From Lachnospiraceae bacterium (GTDB lineage: Bacteria > Bacillota > Clostridia > Lachnospirales > Lachnospiraceae): 46,082 bases of DNA. This document shows positions 7,653 through 16,984 of this stretch, in pieces. Each line of letters starts with the position of its first letter. The first letter of the stretch is position 1. The stretch spans positions 1 to 46,082 of the forward strand of contig JAEEIN010000165.1 of assembly GCA_016281385.1 (NCBI GenBank), written 5' to 3'. The position numbers were made by a program, and so were the translations under genes. The notes below the pieces were generated by a model. That model ran no database searches, was not told the DNA's origin, and saw only the letters and a list, made by a program, of their open reading frames with translations.

Positions 7653-9590
7653 TCAGTTTCCCTGTAATTCCGATAAGAGCCTGTCATTTTCATTCCACTG
7701 CTCCATCGCTTCAAGAAGTTCCTCCTCCTTCTTGTCGATCTGTCCCTGAATTTCCGTAAGCTTGCCGTAGGCAGTAGCATATGCCGGGTTCATCAGTTCG
7801 TCCTTAAGGGCCGTGATCTCCTCTTCAAGACGGGCGATGTCGCTTTCGATCTTCTGATTCTTCTTCTCAAGCTTCGAACGTTCTTTGCCCGGATTATAGT
7901 AAGAAGAAGCAGCCGGCTTTGCGGGCGCGGTTTCTTTTTCCGCTTTCACAGCTGCGGGCTTCTCGTCCTCCGACGCGTTTTCCCTTTCCCTTGACTCCTC
8001 GTACTGGGCATAGCCGAAGGGATAGGCTTTCACGCCGTCCTTCTCAAAATCAAGGATCTTTGTGGCAACCTTCTTTACAAAGTAACGGTCATGAGAAACA
8101 AAGATCACGCTGCCTTCGAAGTCCTTGAGCATACTCTCCAAAGTTTCCTTTCCAACCATGTCCATGTGGTTGGTGGGCTCGTCAAGGATCAGGAAATTGG
8201 GACCGGTCTTGAAGATCTTTGCAAGTGCAAGCCTTACCCTCTCTCCGCCGGACAGAAGGTCAACGGTCTTAAAGACATCCTCGCCCGTAAAAAGAAAGGC
8301 TCCGAGATCGTTTCTGACCTCAGTTTCGGTGAGGGTCGGATACTCGTCCCAGTAATCCTCGATCACCTGCTTCTTTGAGGAATATCTCGCCATCTGCTGG
8401 TCGAAATAGCCCACATCCACATTGACGCCGTATTTGAAGTACCCTCCGAGAGGCTCGATGGCACCCACAAGAGTCTTTAAAAATGTGGATTTGCCGATAC
8501 CATTTCCTCCGATGATACCGATCTTCTCGCCCCTTTTCATATCAAGGGACAAAGTCTCAAGAACACTGTCGTAGCCGATCTGAAGCTTGTCTATAAAAAG
8601 AACATCCTTGCCCGTTTCCCTAAGGGGCTTGAAGGACAGTTTGAAACTCTTTGTGTCGTAGCGGTCGGGGGCCTCGATCTTGTCCATGTGCTCGATGGCC
8701 TTGAGCTTCGACCTCGTCATTGCCACCTTTGAAGGTGTGTTTTTATACTTCTCGACTATGGTGTATAGTCGCTGGATCTCCTTCTGCTGAAGCTCGTAAT
8801 CCTTCTTCTGCTTCTCCCAGGCGGCTTTCTTAAGCTCCACGAATTTGGAGTAGTTTCCGGAATATCTTGTCATCCTTCCGTACTCGATCTCGTAGACCGT
8901 GTCTACTATATGATCAAGGAACATTCTGTCGTGGGAAACCACAACAATAGCTCTGGGATAATCCTTTAAATAGCCTTCCAGCCACTCAACGGTCTCGATA
9001 TCCAGATGGTTCGTAGGCTCGTCAAGAAGAAGAATATCCGGCTTCTCCAAAAGAAGCTTAATGAATGCGATCTTAGTGCGCTGTCCGCCGGAAAATTCGG
9101 AAAGAGGCTTTACCTTGTCCTCGTTTGTGAAACCGAATTTCTTTAGGACCATCTCGTATTCTTTTTCATAATAATATCCCCCCAGGTACTTAAACTGTTC
9201 CTCGAGGGTGGTGTATCTTTTTACCAGCTCATCGGTGGCGTTCTGCTCCATTTCAAGCACCATGGCTTCCAGCTTCGCCTTCATTTCCCTGATGGGCGCA
9301 AAGACTTTTTTAACCTCTGCTTCGAGAGTTATGGAATCGTCGTCAAAGGTCATCTGTTTTAAGTAACCGATGACGGGATTGCCGGTTTTGGATATGAACA
9401 TATCCTCGTCGGAGCTGCGCTTTACAATGTCGAGCTCACCCGATATCACCTTTAAAAGCGTTGTTTTTCCGCAGCCGTTACGGCCCACCACCGCGATCTT
9501 CTCACGGTCGTTTTTTATCTCGAAGGTTATTCCGTTTAATATTGTATCGGCGCCGTACATCACGACACCGTTGTGGATCTGATATAACAT
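7653..9590 (-). CDS. ABC-F family ATPase acting on the ribosome
   Basis: 645 residues, two ABC ATPase domains in one chain and no membrane segments, which defines the ABC-F family. Domain 1 has Walker A GRNGCGKTT (36-44), signature SGGQ and Walker B LLLDEPTNHLD. Domain 2 has GGNGIGKST, LSGGER and LILDEPTNHMD. The linker between them is long and charged, as in the family's P-site tRNA-interaction motif, and the C-terminal 110 residues are a Lys/Glu-rich coiled coil as in Uup/YdiF/YheS-type members. Such proteins bind the ribosomal E site and relieve stalling; some give antibiotic protection. Nothing here decides between those roles. Its ATG overlaps the stop of the GH13 gene by one base (TAATG), which indicates translational coupling. 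Confidence 0.92.
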   Translation of the reverse strand: MLYQIHNGVVMYGADTILNGITFEIKNDREKIAVVGRNGCGKTTLLKVISGELDIVKRSSDEDMFISKTGNPVIGYLKQMTFDDDSITLEAEVKKVFAPIREMKAKLEAMVLEMEQNATDELVKRYTTLEEQFKYLGGYYYEKEYEMVLKKFGFTNEDKVKPLSEFSGGQRTKIAFIKLLLEKPDILLLDEPTNHLDIETVEWLEGYLKDYPRAIVVVSHDRMFLDHIVDTVYEIEYGRMTRYSGNYSKFVELKKAAWEKQKKDYELQQKEIQRLYTIVEKYKNTPSKVAMTRSKLKAIEHMDKIEAPDRYDTKSFKLSFKPLRETGKDVLFIDKLQIGYDSVLETLSLDMKRGEKIGIIGGNGIGKSTFLKTLVGAIEPLGGYFKYGVNVDVGYFDQQMARYSSKKQVIEDYWDEYPTLTETEVRNDLGAFLFTGEDVFKTVDLLSGGERVRLALAKIFKTGPNFLILDEPTNHMDMVGKETLESMLKDFEGSVIFVSHDRYFVKKVATKILDFEKDGVKAYPFGYAQYEESRERENASEDEKPAAVKAEKETAPAKPAASSYYNPGKERSKLEKKNQKIESDIARLEEEITALKDELMNPAYATAYGKLTEIQGQIDKKEEELLEAMEQWNENDRLLSELQGN

Positions 9591-11710
9591 TATTCTTCCT
9601 TATCTTCGGCCTCGGCTCTCTTCGTCCGCACGATGATGGCGGAAACGGGCGGGAGCGTAAGCTTTAACTTTCGGCCTTCCACCTTCAGTTCCTCAACTTC
9701 GGTGGAGTATCCGTTGCTGTCCGTAAGAAGAACGCGTTCGAAAGTCGTTCCGATAACGGTAATGGCTTCCCATACAGGAACCGCTACGGTTTTTTCTTCC
9801 TTGGCTGTATTTACAACAACAAAGGTCGCCGCATCGTCGGTAAACCTTGCGTAGCCCACCGCATTCTGCTCGCCTATCATCTTCTTGAGGGAACCGGTCT
9901 TGAGTTCCTTGTTCTCCTTGTGGATCCTTATCAGTTGCTTGTGGAAGTTTATGAGGTCCATGTCCTCTCTTCCCCAAGGGTAGGTTCTTCTGCTGTCAGG
10001 GTCGGTGAAGCCCGTAAGTCCCGCTTCATCACCGTAGTAAATGGTAGGAGCACCGGGCCATGTCATCTGCATGGTAACAGCCTGTCTCATAACAGCCTTG
10101 TCAACACCCTCATCAGCCGCGATGGCTCCGGCGGTGCCGATACGTCCGACCTTGTGGTTTGTCCTTGTTAAAAATCTTGAATGGTCATGGTTCGAAAGCT
10201 GGTTCATTGCAACAAGAAGGGACGGGGTTGTGAACTTATAGTTCGCACACTCCATCGCAAACCAGAATGCATCGGCGTTGCCCAGCATGTCGCCTCTAAA
10301 GTCGTCGCTGTGCTTCTGCATTCCCGTTAAGAACCAGGTCACCGGCTCCATAAAGCCGTCGTAATTCATTACAGAATCCCATTCGTCGCCGCGTAGCCAG
10401 CTTTCCGGATCACCGTAGTGCTCGGCCAGGATGATGGCTTCGGGATTCATGTCCTTTATTGTCCTTCTTAATCGCTTGAAGAATTCGTGGTTGAACTCAG
10501 AAGAATGGCCCAGGTCCGCTGCCACGTCAAGACGCCAGCCGTCGGCATTGAAGGGCCTTGAAACCCATTTTGCGGCTATGTCCATGATCTTATAGCAAAG
10601 CTCGGGGGAAGCCTCGTAATTCAGCTTCGGAAGAGTATCGAATCCCCACCAGCCGTCGTAGCTTCCGTTGTTGGGCCAGTTGTCGTTTCTGAAGTCAAAG
10701 TAGCGTCTGTAGGGACTGCCCGCATCGGAGTATGCGCCCTTTGCGTAGTCGCCTGTCTCTTCATATATGCCCTCACGGTCCATCCATTTGTTAAAGGAAC
10801 CGCAGTGATTGAAAACGCCGTCGAGAATGATCTTTATGCCAAGCTCATGGGCCTTCTCCACCAGCTGCTCAAACAGTTTATCGGAAGCATCAAGGTTCTC
10901 CTGTGAGCAGGCTCTGATCTGATACTTTGTTGCGTGACGGTTGTCGCTGTCGCCGGGGGCGAGGCACTCGCCGCCATCCTTGACGATCACGCCGAAATGA
11001 GGATCGATGTGCTCGTAATCCTGGCTGTCGTATTTATGGTTTGAAGGCGAAACAAAGAGGGGATTGAAGTAGATACAGTCAATTCCCAGATCTTTTAAAT
11101 AATCGAGCTTGTCGATAACACCCTGAAGGTCGCCGCCGTAGAACTCCTTCGTGCCGTCCACCGCAGGGATCTTGTACCAGTCCTCGATCTTCTGAACCGG
11201 TCCGCCCACATAGAAATACTCGCCGTTTTCCACATCGTTTGACTTGTCACCGTTATTGAACCTCTCAACATAGATCTGGTACATAACGGCTCCCTTTGCC
11301 CACTCCGGAGTATGAAAACCGGGGTAGATCCTGAAGGGCCTGGGCTCATTGGTGCCCTTAACAATGCCGAAAGCATCGTATCTGCATACGCTCTTTCCGA
11401 CTTTTATCTCGAAATAATATGAAATTGGATTTTCATTCAGCGTGAAAGTACACGCATAATAGTCAAAAGGCTTATCCTCGCTCTCTCTGTAAAGAGGGAT
11501 ACGCTCACCGTCAACAACGACATAAACGGAATCCACGTTGTTCCTTGCAGTACGGAACCTTAATGTCACGTTACCGTAAGGGTTCGGCTCCGCAGGGCTT
11601 ACATAGTTCTCCGTTGTATCCGCAAATAATGCGTCTTTAAAGAAAATGGGCTTCATTTCGCCCAGATATTTTCTGTCGCTGCTTGTGGTTCTAAGAAAAT
11701 CTTTATTCAT
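9590..11710 (-). CDS. Glycoside hydrolase family 13, neopullulanase/cyclomaltodextrinase-like
   Basis: About 706 residues from the ATG at 11710; a TTG one codon earlier is less likely. The N-terminal 130 residues look like a beta-sandwich of the CBM34 type found in cyclomaltodextrinases. The GH13 barrel follows with the four conserved regions: DGVFNHCG, the nucleophile Asp near residue 395 in GWRLDVAAD, the general acid Glu near 430 in IILAEHYGD, and NHDHSR with the third acid near 509. A C-terminal beta domain closes it. There is no signal peptide, so it should hydrolyse imported maltodextrins or cyclodextrins in the cytoplasm. The last base is shared with the start of the ABC-F gene. Its promoter lies just after a tandem terminator. 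Exact substrate cannot be told from sequence. Confidence 0.92.
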   Translation of the reverse strand: MNKDFLRTTSSDRKYLGEMKPIFFKDALFADTTENYVSPAEPNPYGNVTLRFRTARNNVDSVYVVVDGERIPLYRESEDKPFDYYACTFTLNENPISYYFEIKVGKSVCRYDAFGIVKGTNEPRPFRIYPGFHTPEWAKGAVMYQIYVERFNNGDKSNDVENGEYFYVGGPVQKIEDWYKIPAVDGTKEFYGGDLQGVIDKLDYLKDLGIDCIYFNPLFVSPSNHKYDSQDYEHIDPHFGVIVKDGGECLAPGDSDNRHATKYQIRACSQENLDASDKLFEQLVEKAHELGIKIILDGVFNHCGSFNKWMDREGIYEETGDYAKGAYSDAGSPYRRYFDFRNDNWPNNGSYDGWWGFDTLPKLNYEASPELCYKIMDIAAKWVSRPFNADGWRLDVAADLGHSSEFNHEFFKRLRRTIKDMNPEAIILAEHYGDPESWLRGDEWDSVMNYDGFMEPVTWFLTGMQKHSDDFRGDMLGNADAFWFAMECANYKFTTPSLLVAMNQLSNHDHSRFLTRTNHKVGRIGTAGAIAADEGVDKAVMRQAVTMQMTWPGAPTIYYGDEAGLTGFTDPDSRRTYPWGREDMDLINFHKQLIRIHKENKELKTGSLKKMIGEQNAVGYARFTDDAATFVVVNTAKEEKTVAVPVWEAITVIGTTFERVLLTDSNGYSTEVEELKVEGRKLKLTLPPVSAIIVRTKRAEAEDKEE

Positions 11711-11747
11711 CAATCAATACCTGCTTTTCGCAATCGATTTCGAGGAT

Positions 11748-11756
11748 ATTTTACCA
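11748..11756 (-). promoter_or_regulatory. Extended -10 promoter of the GH13-ABC-F unit
   Basis: TAAAAT (11748-11753, minus strand) preceded by TGG (11754-11756). A weak AT-rich -35 falls in the tail of the terminator. The start codon is 38 bases downstream. Confidence 0.4.
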
Positions 11757-11763
11757 CACTTCA

Positions 11764-11805
11764 CCAAAAAAATATACACCCCGCCGATGCCCCGGCAGGG
11801 TGTAT
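11764..11805 (-). terminator. Second of two tandem terminators after ftsH
   Basis: Imperfect 12-bp hairpin (11774-11786 with 11793-11805, one C/A mismatch) followed on the minus strand by eight T. It stands between the first ftsH terminator and the GH13 promoter. Confidence 0.8.
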
Positions 11806-11836
11806 AGAAAAGAAAAAACGATGCTTGCGCATCGTT
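11806..11836 (-). terminator. First of two tandem terminators after ftsH
   Basis: Eight-bp stem AACGATGC/GCATCGTT closed by a GCAA tetraloop (11817-11836) and followed on the minus strand by a T-rich tail. It lies about 150 bases after the ftsH stop codon. Confidence 0.85.
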
Positions 11837-11988
11837 TCTCTTTGAGAAGGTATTTCTTCTTATGGGGTATAGCAAAAAACTATATAATGTATTGGGGGGT
11901 TACAAGTGTATATTAACAAACCGCCCCAATATGGTAAATGCAAGAGATTCACAAATATTACAAAAACAGGTATGTAGTTTTGTGCAAT
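11837..11988. other. Untranslated stretch after ftsH with a long bulged hairpin
   Basis: No gene is seen. Positions 11891-11901 pair with 11919-11930 as 11 bp with one bulged C and a 17-base loop (arms ATTGGGGGGTT and AACCGCCCCAAT). On the minus strand a T6 run follows only after about 15 bases, so it is not a standard terminator. It may be a structured 3' end of the ftsH transcript or a small RNA; this is unproven. Confidence 0.4.
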
Positions 11989-13821
<1,833 letters not shown>

Positions 13822-13825
13822 TATA

Positions 13826-14371
13826 TCATTCTCCCTTCTCTTCGGGATCGAACACTACATGCCCGATATAGGGAAGATTTCTGTAGATCTGATCGTAATC
13901 GAGGCCATAGCCTACCACGAAGGTGTCGGGGATCTCGAATCCCGTGTAATCCACCGTCACATCAACAACACGTCTCGAAGGCTTGTCAAGAAGTGTGCAG
14001 AGCTTAAGGCTGGCGGGCTTTCTGTCCCTTAACATGGAAAGAAGGTAGCTTAAGGTACGGCCGGAGTCGATGATATCCTCAACAACAAGCACGTCCTTTC
14101 CTTCGATGGCTTCGTCAAGATCCTTAACGATGCGGACAACTCCGCTTGATTTTGTATCGCCGCCGTAACTGGAAACCGACATGAAATCCAGGGAAACGGG
14201 ACGGTCTATTCTTTTTGCGAGCTCACACATAAAGAAACTGCCGCCTTTAAGAACGCAGATGAGGTGGATGGTCTTTCCCTCATAATCCTTTGTGATCTGT
14301 GCGCCGATCTCTTTGATCCTTGCATTTACGGCTTCTTCGGATATAAGCTCCTCAACATGATGCTTCTCCAT
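13826..14371 (-). CDS. hpt: Hypoxanthine phosphoribosyltransferase
   Basis: 181 residues, the usual length. It converts hypoxanthine or guanine with PRPP to IMP or GMP in purine salvage. The PRPP-binding signature VLVVEDIIDSGRTLS is at about 94-108, and the N-terminal flexible-loop region (SVSSYGGDTKSSG) is present. AGGAGGAT lies five bases before the ATG. The first 20 bases overlap the end of tilS, and ftsH follows four bases after the stop, so the three genes are one unit. The synteny tilS-hpt-ftsH is the classic Firmicutes order. Confidence 0.96.
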   Translation of the reverse strand: MEKHHVEELISEEAVNARIKEIGAQITKDYEGKTIHLICVLKGGSFFMCELAKRIDRPVSLDFMSVSSYGGDTKSSGVVRIVKDLDEAIEGKDVLVVEDIIDSGRTLSYLLSMLRDRKPASLKLCTLLDKPSRRVVDVTVDYTGFEIPDTFVVGYGLDYDQIYRNLPYIGHVVFDPEEKGE

Positions 14372-15788
14372 TGAAATCCTCCTTATCTATATGGAAAATA
14401 ATGATCTTTTCAGTTGCATCCGATACCTTCGGATATTCACCGATACGCATGCCCATTACCCACCAGACGTTGTCTCCGTCTGCAAGAATAAACTTTTTCT
14501 CTCTCTCAAACACAGGAACCTTCTCATTGGTGAAATAATCGGAAAGCTTCTTTTTATGTCCTTGCGGATCTATGATCAGGTAATCCCGCGGTTGCGGGCT
14601 TCGTATGCTCAGGCAATCATTAATTTTATCATAATCAAAGCATTTAGTATATATTTTTTGCGAAGGGGTAAAATCAGGAGTCCGTTTTTCAACATGCCAG
14701 CTCACTGTACCAAGCCCGTCAAGATAAACACTTCCCGACTCCTCCGCTATCTGTATGCTGACCGATTCCCATTCATCCCCGCCTCGTAAAAACCTCAGAA
14801 GGTCGCCGGATGCGGTCACTTCGATACCGTAGGGAAGATCCGCCTTCCCCGTTCCCGGATTTACCGAAATGTCCCTCACCGCCTTCATATGCCTTGCGGT
14901 AATGTCCTTATTATGGGGCACCAGCATGTCGATGCACTTCTTTACCTTAAGCCCCGCAACGTAGGGTTCTTCTTCCGAGACGGCACTTCTCTTTATGACC
15001 ACTTCGTTTTCTGATGTAAAAACAACACTTTCCGCAAGACTCTTTTCCGTGAGAGAATCCACCAGGTCGTTTAATTCCCTGATCCTCTCCGCAGCTTCAT
15101 AAACATGACGAAGGGAGGATGGATTGATCTCCTTCTCAGCATATTCGCATATGTGATGTCTGATACGGTTTCTGGAATAATCGTCTTCAAGATTGGAAGC
15201 GTCGGTGTAGAACTTTACGCCGATCTCATTAAGATATGCTTCGATCTCGCTTCTCTCAGCACAGAGCAGAGGGCGGATAACCCTTCCCCGCTTCGGCTTG
15301 ATCGCCGCCAGGCCCTTGGGCCCGGTTCCGCGGAAGAGGTTAAAAAGAAAAGTCTCCGCCACATCATTTGAGTTATGGGCTACGGCGATCTTTGTACCTT
15401 CACCGAGGCTTTCGGCGACTTCTTCGAAGATCCCGTATCTTAAGATACGCCCCGCCTCCTCGGTTCCGAGGCCACGGCTTTCCGCAAGGCCCTTTACATC
15501 CGCACTGCGCCCCATAAACCTGATCCCGGCGGCCTCGCAAAGACTCTCAACGTAGCGTTGTTCCTCCTTTGCTTCGGCCCTTAAGCCGTGATCGATACAG
15601 ACAACAACGAGCTTAAGGCCATAGCGGCTCTTAAGCTCCTTCATCACTTCAAACAGGCAGACCGAATCGGCTCCGCCGGAAACACCCAGTACAACGGTAT
15701 CTCCCTTTCGGATCAGATCCTCGTCCTTTATATGATTTTCGATCTTTTTTATAAATGCTGTCCGGTCCATAGGTATATAATAAAACAC
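14352..15788 (-). CDS. tilS: tRNA(Ile)-lysidine synthase TilS
   Basis: 478 residues. It modifies C34 of the CAU-anticodon tRNA-Ile to lysidine, an essential decoding step. The PP-loop SGGADS (37-42) starts the N-ATPase domain, followed by the linker and the C-terminal TilS substrate-binding domain with the typical PRDYLIID / KKLSDYFTNEKVP region. Two starts are possible: GTG at 15786-15788, directly adjoining GGAGG, and ATG at 15768-15770 (MDRTAF), 17 bases from it. Neither has ideal spacing. The GTG lies inside the 3' arm of a hairpin that also covers the divIC stop, which may control entry to this gene. It overlaps hpt by 20 bases. Confidence 0.94.
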   Translation of the reverse strand: MFYYIPMDRTAFIKKIENHIKDEDLIRKGDTVVLGVSGGADSVCLFEVMKELKSRYGLKLVVVCIDHGLRAEAKEEQRYVESLCEAAGIRFMGRSADVKGLAESRGLGTEEAGRILRYGIFEEVAESLGEGTKIAVAHNSNDVAETFLFNLFRGTGPKGLAAIKPKRGRVIRPLLCAERSEIEAYLNEIGVKFYTDASNLEDDYSRNRIRHHICEYAEKEINPSSLRHVYEAAERIRELNDLVDSLTEKSLAESVVFTSENEVVIKRSAVSEEEPYVAGLKVKKCIDMLVPHNKDITARHMKAVRDISVNPGTGKADLPYGIEVTASGDLLRFLRGGDEWESVSIQIAEESGSVYLDGLGTVSWHVEKRTPDFTPSQKIYTKCFDYDKINDCLSIRSPQPRDYLIIDPQGHKKKLSDYFTNEKVPVFEREKKFILADGDNVWWVMGMRIGEYPKVSDATEKIIIFHIDKEDFNGEASC

Positions 15789-15815
15789 CCTCCGCAGTTA
15801 TTCAACGGAAGGTGT
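15782..15815 (-). terminator. Hairpin between divIC and tilS, terminator or attenuator
   Basis: Ten paired bases with one G-U (arms 15785-15794 and 15806-15815) and an 11-base loop are followed on the minus strand by TTTTATTATA. It covers the divIC stop, and the tilS ribosome site and GTG lie in the 3' arm. It may partly terminate transcription or mask the tilS start. Confidence 0.5.
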
Positions 15816-16126
15816 CAATCCTGTGCTTCAAATATTATCTCGTCGGGATAACCAAGTCCCAGCCGTTCCTTGGCGATGTCCTCCACATACTTAAGTGTCT
15901 GGGTGTATTGCCTGTAGGCCTCTATCTCCTCGGTCCTCTGTTCCTCTTTCTTGATCTGCTCGGTGAGATAGTTCTGTCTGGAAACAAGGGACGCTTTCTT
16001 CTCCTCAAGCCTTGCGCAGTTGATTTTAAGCGTGACAATAAGCATGATCACGATCAGTGAGATCAGCATCATGCTTAAAAGGTTCTGCGGTTTTCTGGCA
16101 TTCATTGCGGTTCTTCTGCGCGCCAT
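15815..16126 (-). CDS. divIC: Septum formation initiator, DivIC/FtsB family
   Basis: 103 residues from the ATG at 16124-16126, chosen because GGAG lies six bases upstream; a longer frame to 16183 lacks a ribosome site and would run through the promoter and palindrome. A basic N-terminus (MARRRTAMNARK) leads into one membrane segment (about 17-35), then a Lys/Glu-rich coiled coil (37-75) and the family's C-terminal KYVEDIAKERLGLGYPDEIIF. It is a bitopic divisome protein. Its position between rqcP and tilS matches divIC in Bacillus; FtsB/FtsL-type naming is equally possible. A promoter and a 26-bp palindrome stand directly upstream. Confidence 0.85.
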   Translation of the reverse strand: MARRRTAMNARKPQNLLSMMLISLIVIMLIVTLKINCARLEEKKASLVSRQNYLTEQIKKEEQRTEEIEAYRQYTQTLKYVEDIAKERLGLGYPDEIIFEAQD

Positions 16127-16144
16127 TTCAGTCTCCAATACAAC

Positions 16145-16170
16145 ATTTATGTAAACACGTTTACATAAAT
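16145..16170. promoter_or_regulatory. 26-bp palindromic operator at the divIC transcription start
   Basis: Arms of 12 bases (ATTTATGTAAAC and GTTTACATAAAT) with a 2-base centre are perfectly inverted. The site starts three bases after the -10 box and covers the expected start point near 16166, the usual position for a repressor operator. The half-site GTAAAC is typical of dimeric regulators, but I cannot name one. It could also form an RNA stem in the leader. Confidence 0.65.
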
Positions 16171-16172
16171 TT

Positions 16173-16201
16173 ATTTTAACCACACCTTTATGTTACGTCA
16201 A
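16173..16201 (-). promoter_or_regulatory. Promoter of the divIC-tilS-hpt-ftsH unit
   Basis: TTGACG (16196-16201) and TAAAAT (16173-16178) on the minus strand with exactly 17 bases between them. The palindrome follows at once. Confidence 0.75.
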
Positions 16202-16209
16202 CCATTATT

Positions 16210-16235
16210 GCAAAAAAATCCGGATAATTTTTTGC
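16210..16235. terminator. AT-rich hairpin after rqcP, possible terminator
   Basis: GCAAAAAA pairs with TTTTTTGC around a self-complementary ATCCGGAT centre with a small mismatch. It begins six bases after the rqcP stop. The stem itself holds the T-run, so it could work as a weak terminator in either direction. Confidence 0.45.
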
Positions 16236-16241
16236 TAATAC

Positions 16242-16481
16242 TTACAGGTACTCAAAGAGCTCCTTGGCTTCTTCCTTCTTAACGGTCTCCTGAACGTCGG
16301 TTACCCGGACCTTTGTCTCTTTATTACCGAAGGATATGGTGATTATGTCACCTACTTTAACATTTGTGGAAGCCTTTGCAACGGTATCGTTGATCATTAC
16401 CCTTCCGTTATCGCAGGCTTCGTTGGCAACGGTCCTTCTTTTTATAAGCCTGGAAACCTTTAAATACTTATCAAGTCTCAT
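16242..16481 (-). CDS. rqcP: S4-domain RNA-binding protein RqcP (YabO)
   Basis: 79 residues, essentially one S4 domain (MRLDKYLKVSRLIKRRTVANEACDNG) with a short acidic tail. In Bacillus, RqcP works with RqcH in ribosome quality control, helping to add alanine tails on stalled 50S subunits. AGGAGA lies upstream of the ATG. The gene sits between hup and divIC as in Bacillus, where it is called yabO. No separate promoter is seen behind the hup terminator, so it probably depends on read-through from hup. Confidence 0.9.
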   Translation of the reverse strand: MRLDKYLKVSRLIKRRTVANEACDNGRVMINDTVAKASTNVKVGDIITISFGNKETKVRVTDVQETVKKEEAKELFEYL

Positions 16482-16500
16482 TTATATATTCTCCTTTAGA

Positions 16501-16529
16501 CAAAAAAAGAGGGAACCGATGGTTCCCTC
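16501..16529 (-). terminator. Terminator of hup
   Basis: Nine-bp perfect stem (16509-16517 with 16521-16529, arms GAGGGAACC/GGTTCCCTC), 3-base loop, then seven T on the minus strand. It lies 19 bases after the hup stop and 20 bases before the rqcP start. Confidence 0.9.
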
Positions 16530-16547
16530 CCTTAGGATCGTAGTGAA

Positions 16548-16826
16548 TTACTTTCCGTTAACGGTGGTCTTTAAAGCCTTACCAGCGCTGAACTTAGGAG
16601 CCTTGGAAGCTGCGATCTTCATTGTCTTACCGGTCTGAGGGTTTCTGCCTTCTCTTGCTGCTCTCTTGGTAACTTCGAATGTACCGAAGCCAACGAGCTG
16701 AACCTTTCCACCCTTCTTTAACTCAGCTGTAACAACGTCTGTGAAAGCCTTAACAGCCTTCTCAGCGTCCTTCTTGGATAATCCAGCCTGCTCAGCGATA
16801 GCTGCAACTAATTCTGTCTTGTTCAT
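16548..16826 (-). CDS. hup: DNA-binding protein HU
   Basis: 92 residues from the ATG at 16824-16826, preceded by AGGAGG. A longer frame to 16886 is rejected because it lacks a ribosome site and starts inside the promoter's transcript leader. The chain has the HU fold: [21 protein letters not shown], the GFGTFEV turn, and the DNA-binding arm with [10 protein letters not shown]. It is a dimeric nucleoid protein that bends DNA without sequence preference. It has a consensus promoter and its own strong terminator, in keeping with high expression. The neighbour rqcP keeps the Firmicutes hup-yabO order. Confidence 0.97.
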   Translation of the reverse strand: MNKTELVAAIAEQAGLSKKDAEKAVKAFTDVVTAELKKGGKVQLVGFGTFEVTKRAAREGRNPQTGKTMKIAASKAPKFSAGKALKTTVNGK

Positions 16827-16891
16827 GTTTAATTCCTCCTGTAATAAATTACAATTTTGATTCGTCTCCCCTTGGAAAACGTCCAATACTA

Positions 16892-16919
16892 ATTATAGAT
16901 ATTTTAACCTCTTTGTCAA
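16892..16919 (-). promoter_or_regulatory. Consensus promoter of hup
   Basis: TTGACA (16914-16919) and TATAAT (16892-16897) on the minus strand, both perfect, with 16 bases between them. The leader to the ATG is about 60 bases. It is the best sigma-A-type promoter in the window. Confidence 0.92.
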
Positions 16920-16930
16920 GGAAATATGCC

Positions 16931-16957
16931 AAAAAGTGGCGAAAATAAGCCATTTTT
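16931..16957. terminator. Bidirectional hairpin terminator after the PEGA lipoprotein gene
   Basis: AAAAA-G-TGGC pairs with GCCATTTTT (nine pairs, one bulged G) around an 8-base loop. It lies between the lipoprotein stop (16985) and the hup promoter. Confidence 0.55.
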
Positions 16958-16984
16958 AATAGTTATGTAACTCTGTTTTCAGAT

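Noticed and set aside
16127-16183. N-terminal extension of the DivIC protein
   Set aside because: It would be encoded by the promoter start and palindrome and has no ribosome site; the ATG at 16126 has GGAG.
16827-16886. N-terminal extension of HU (20 more residues)
   Set aside because: It lacks a ribosome site, while AGGAGG stands just before the internal ATG that gives the normal HU length.
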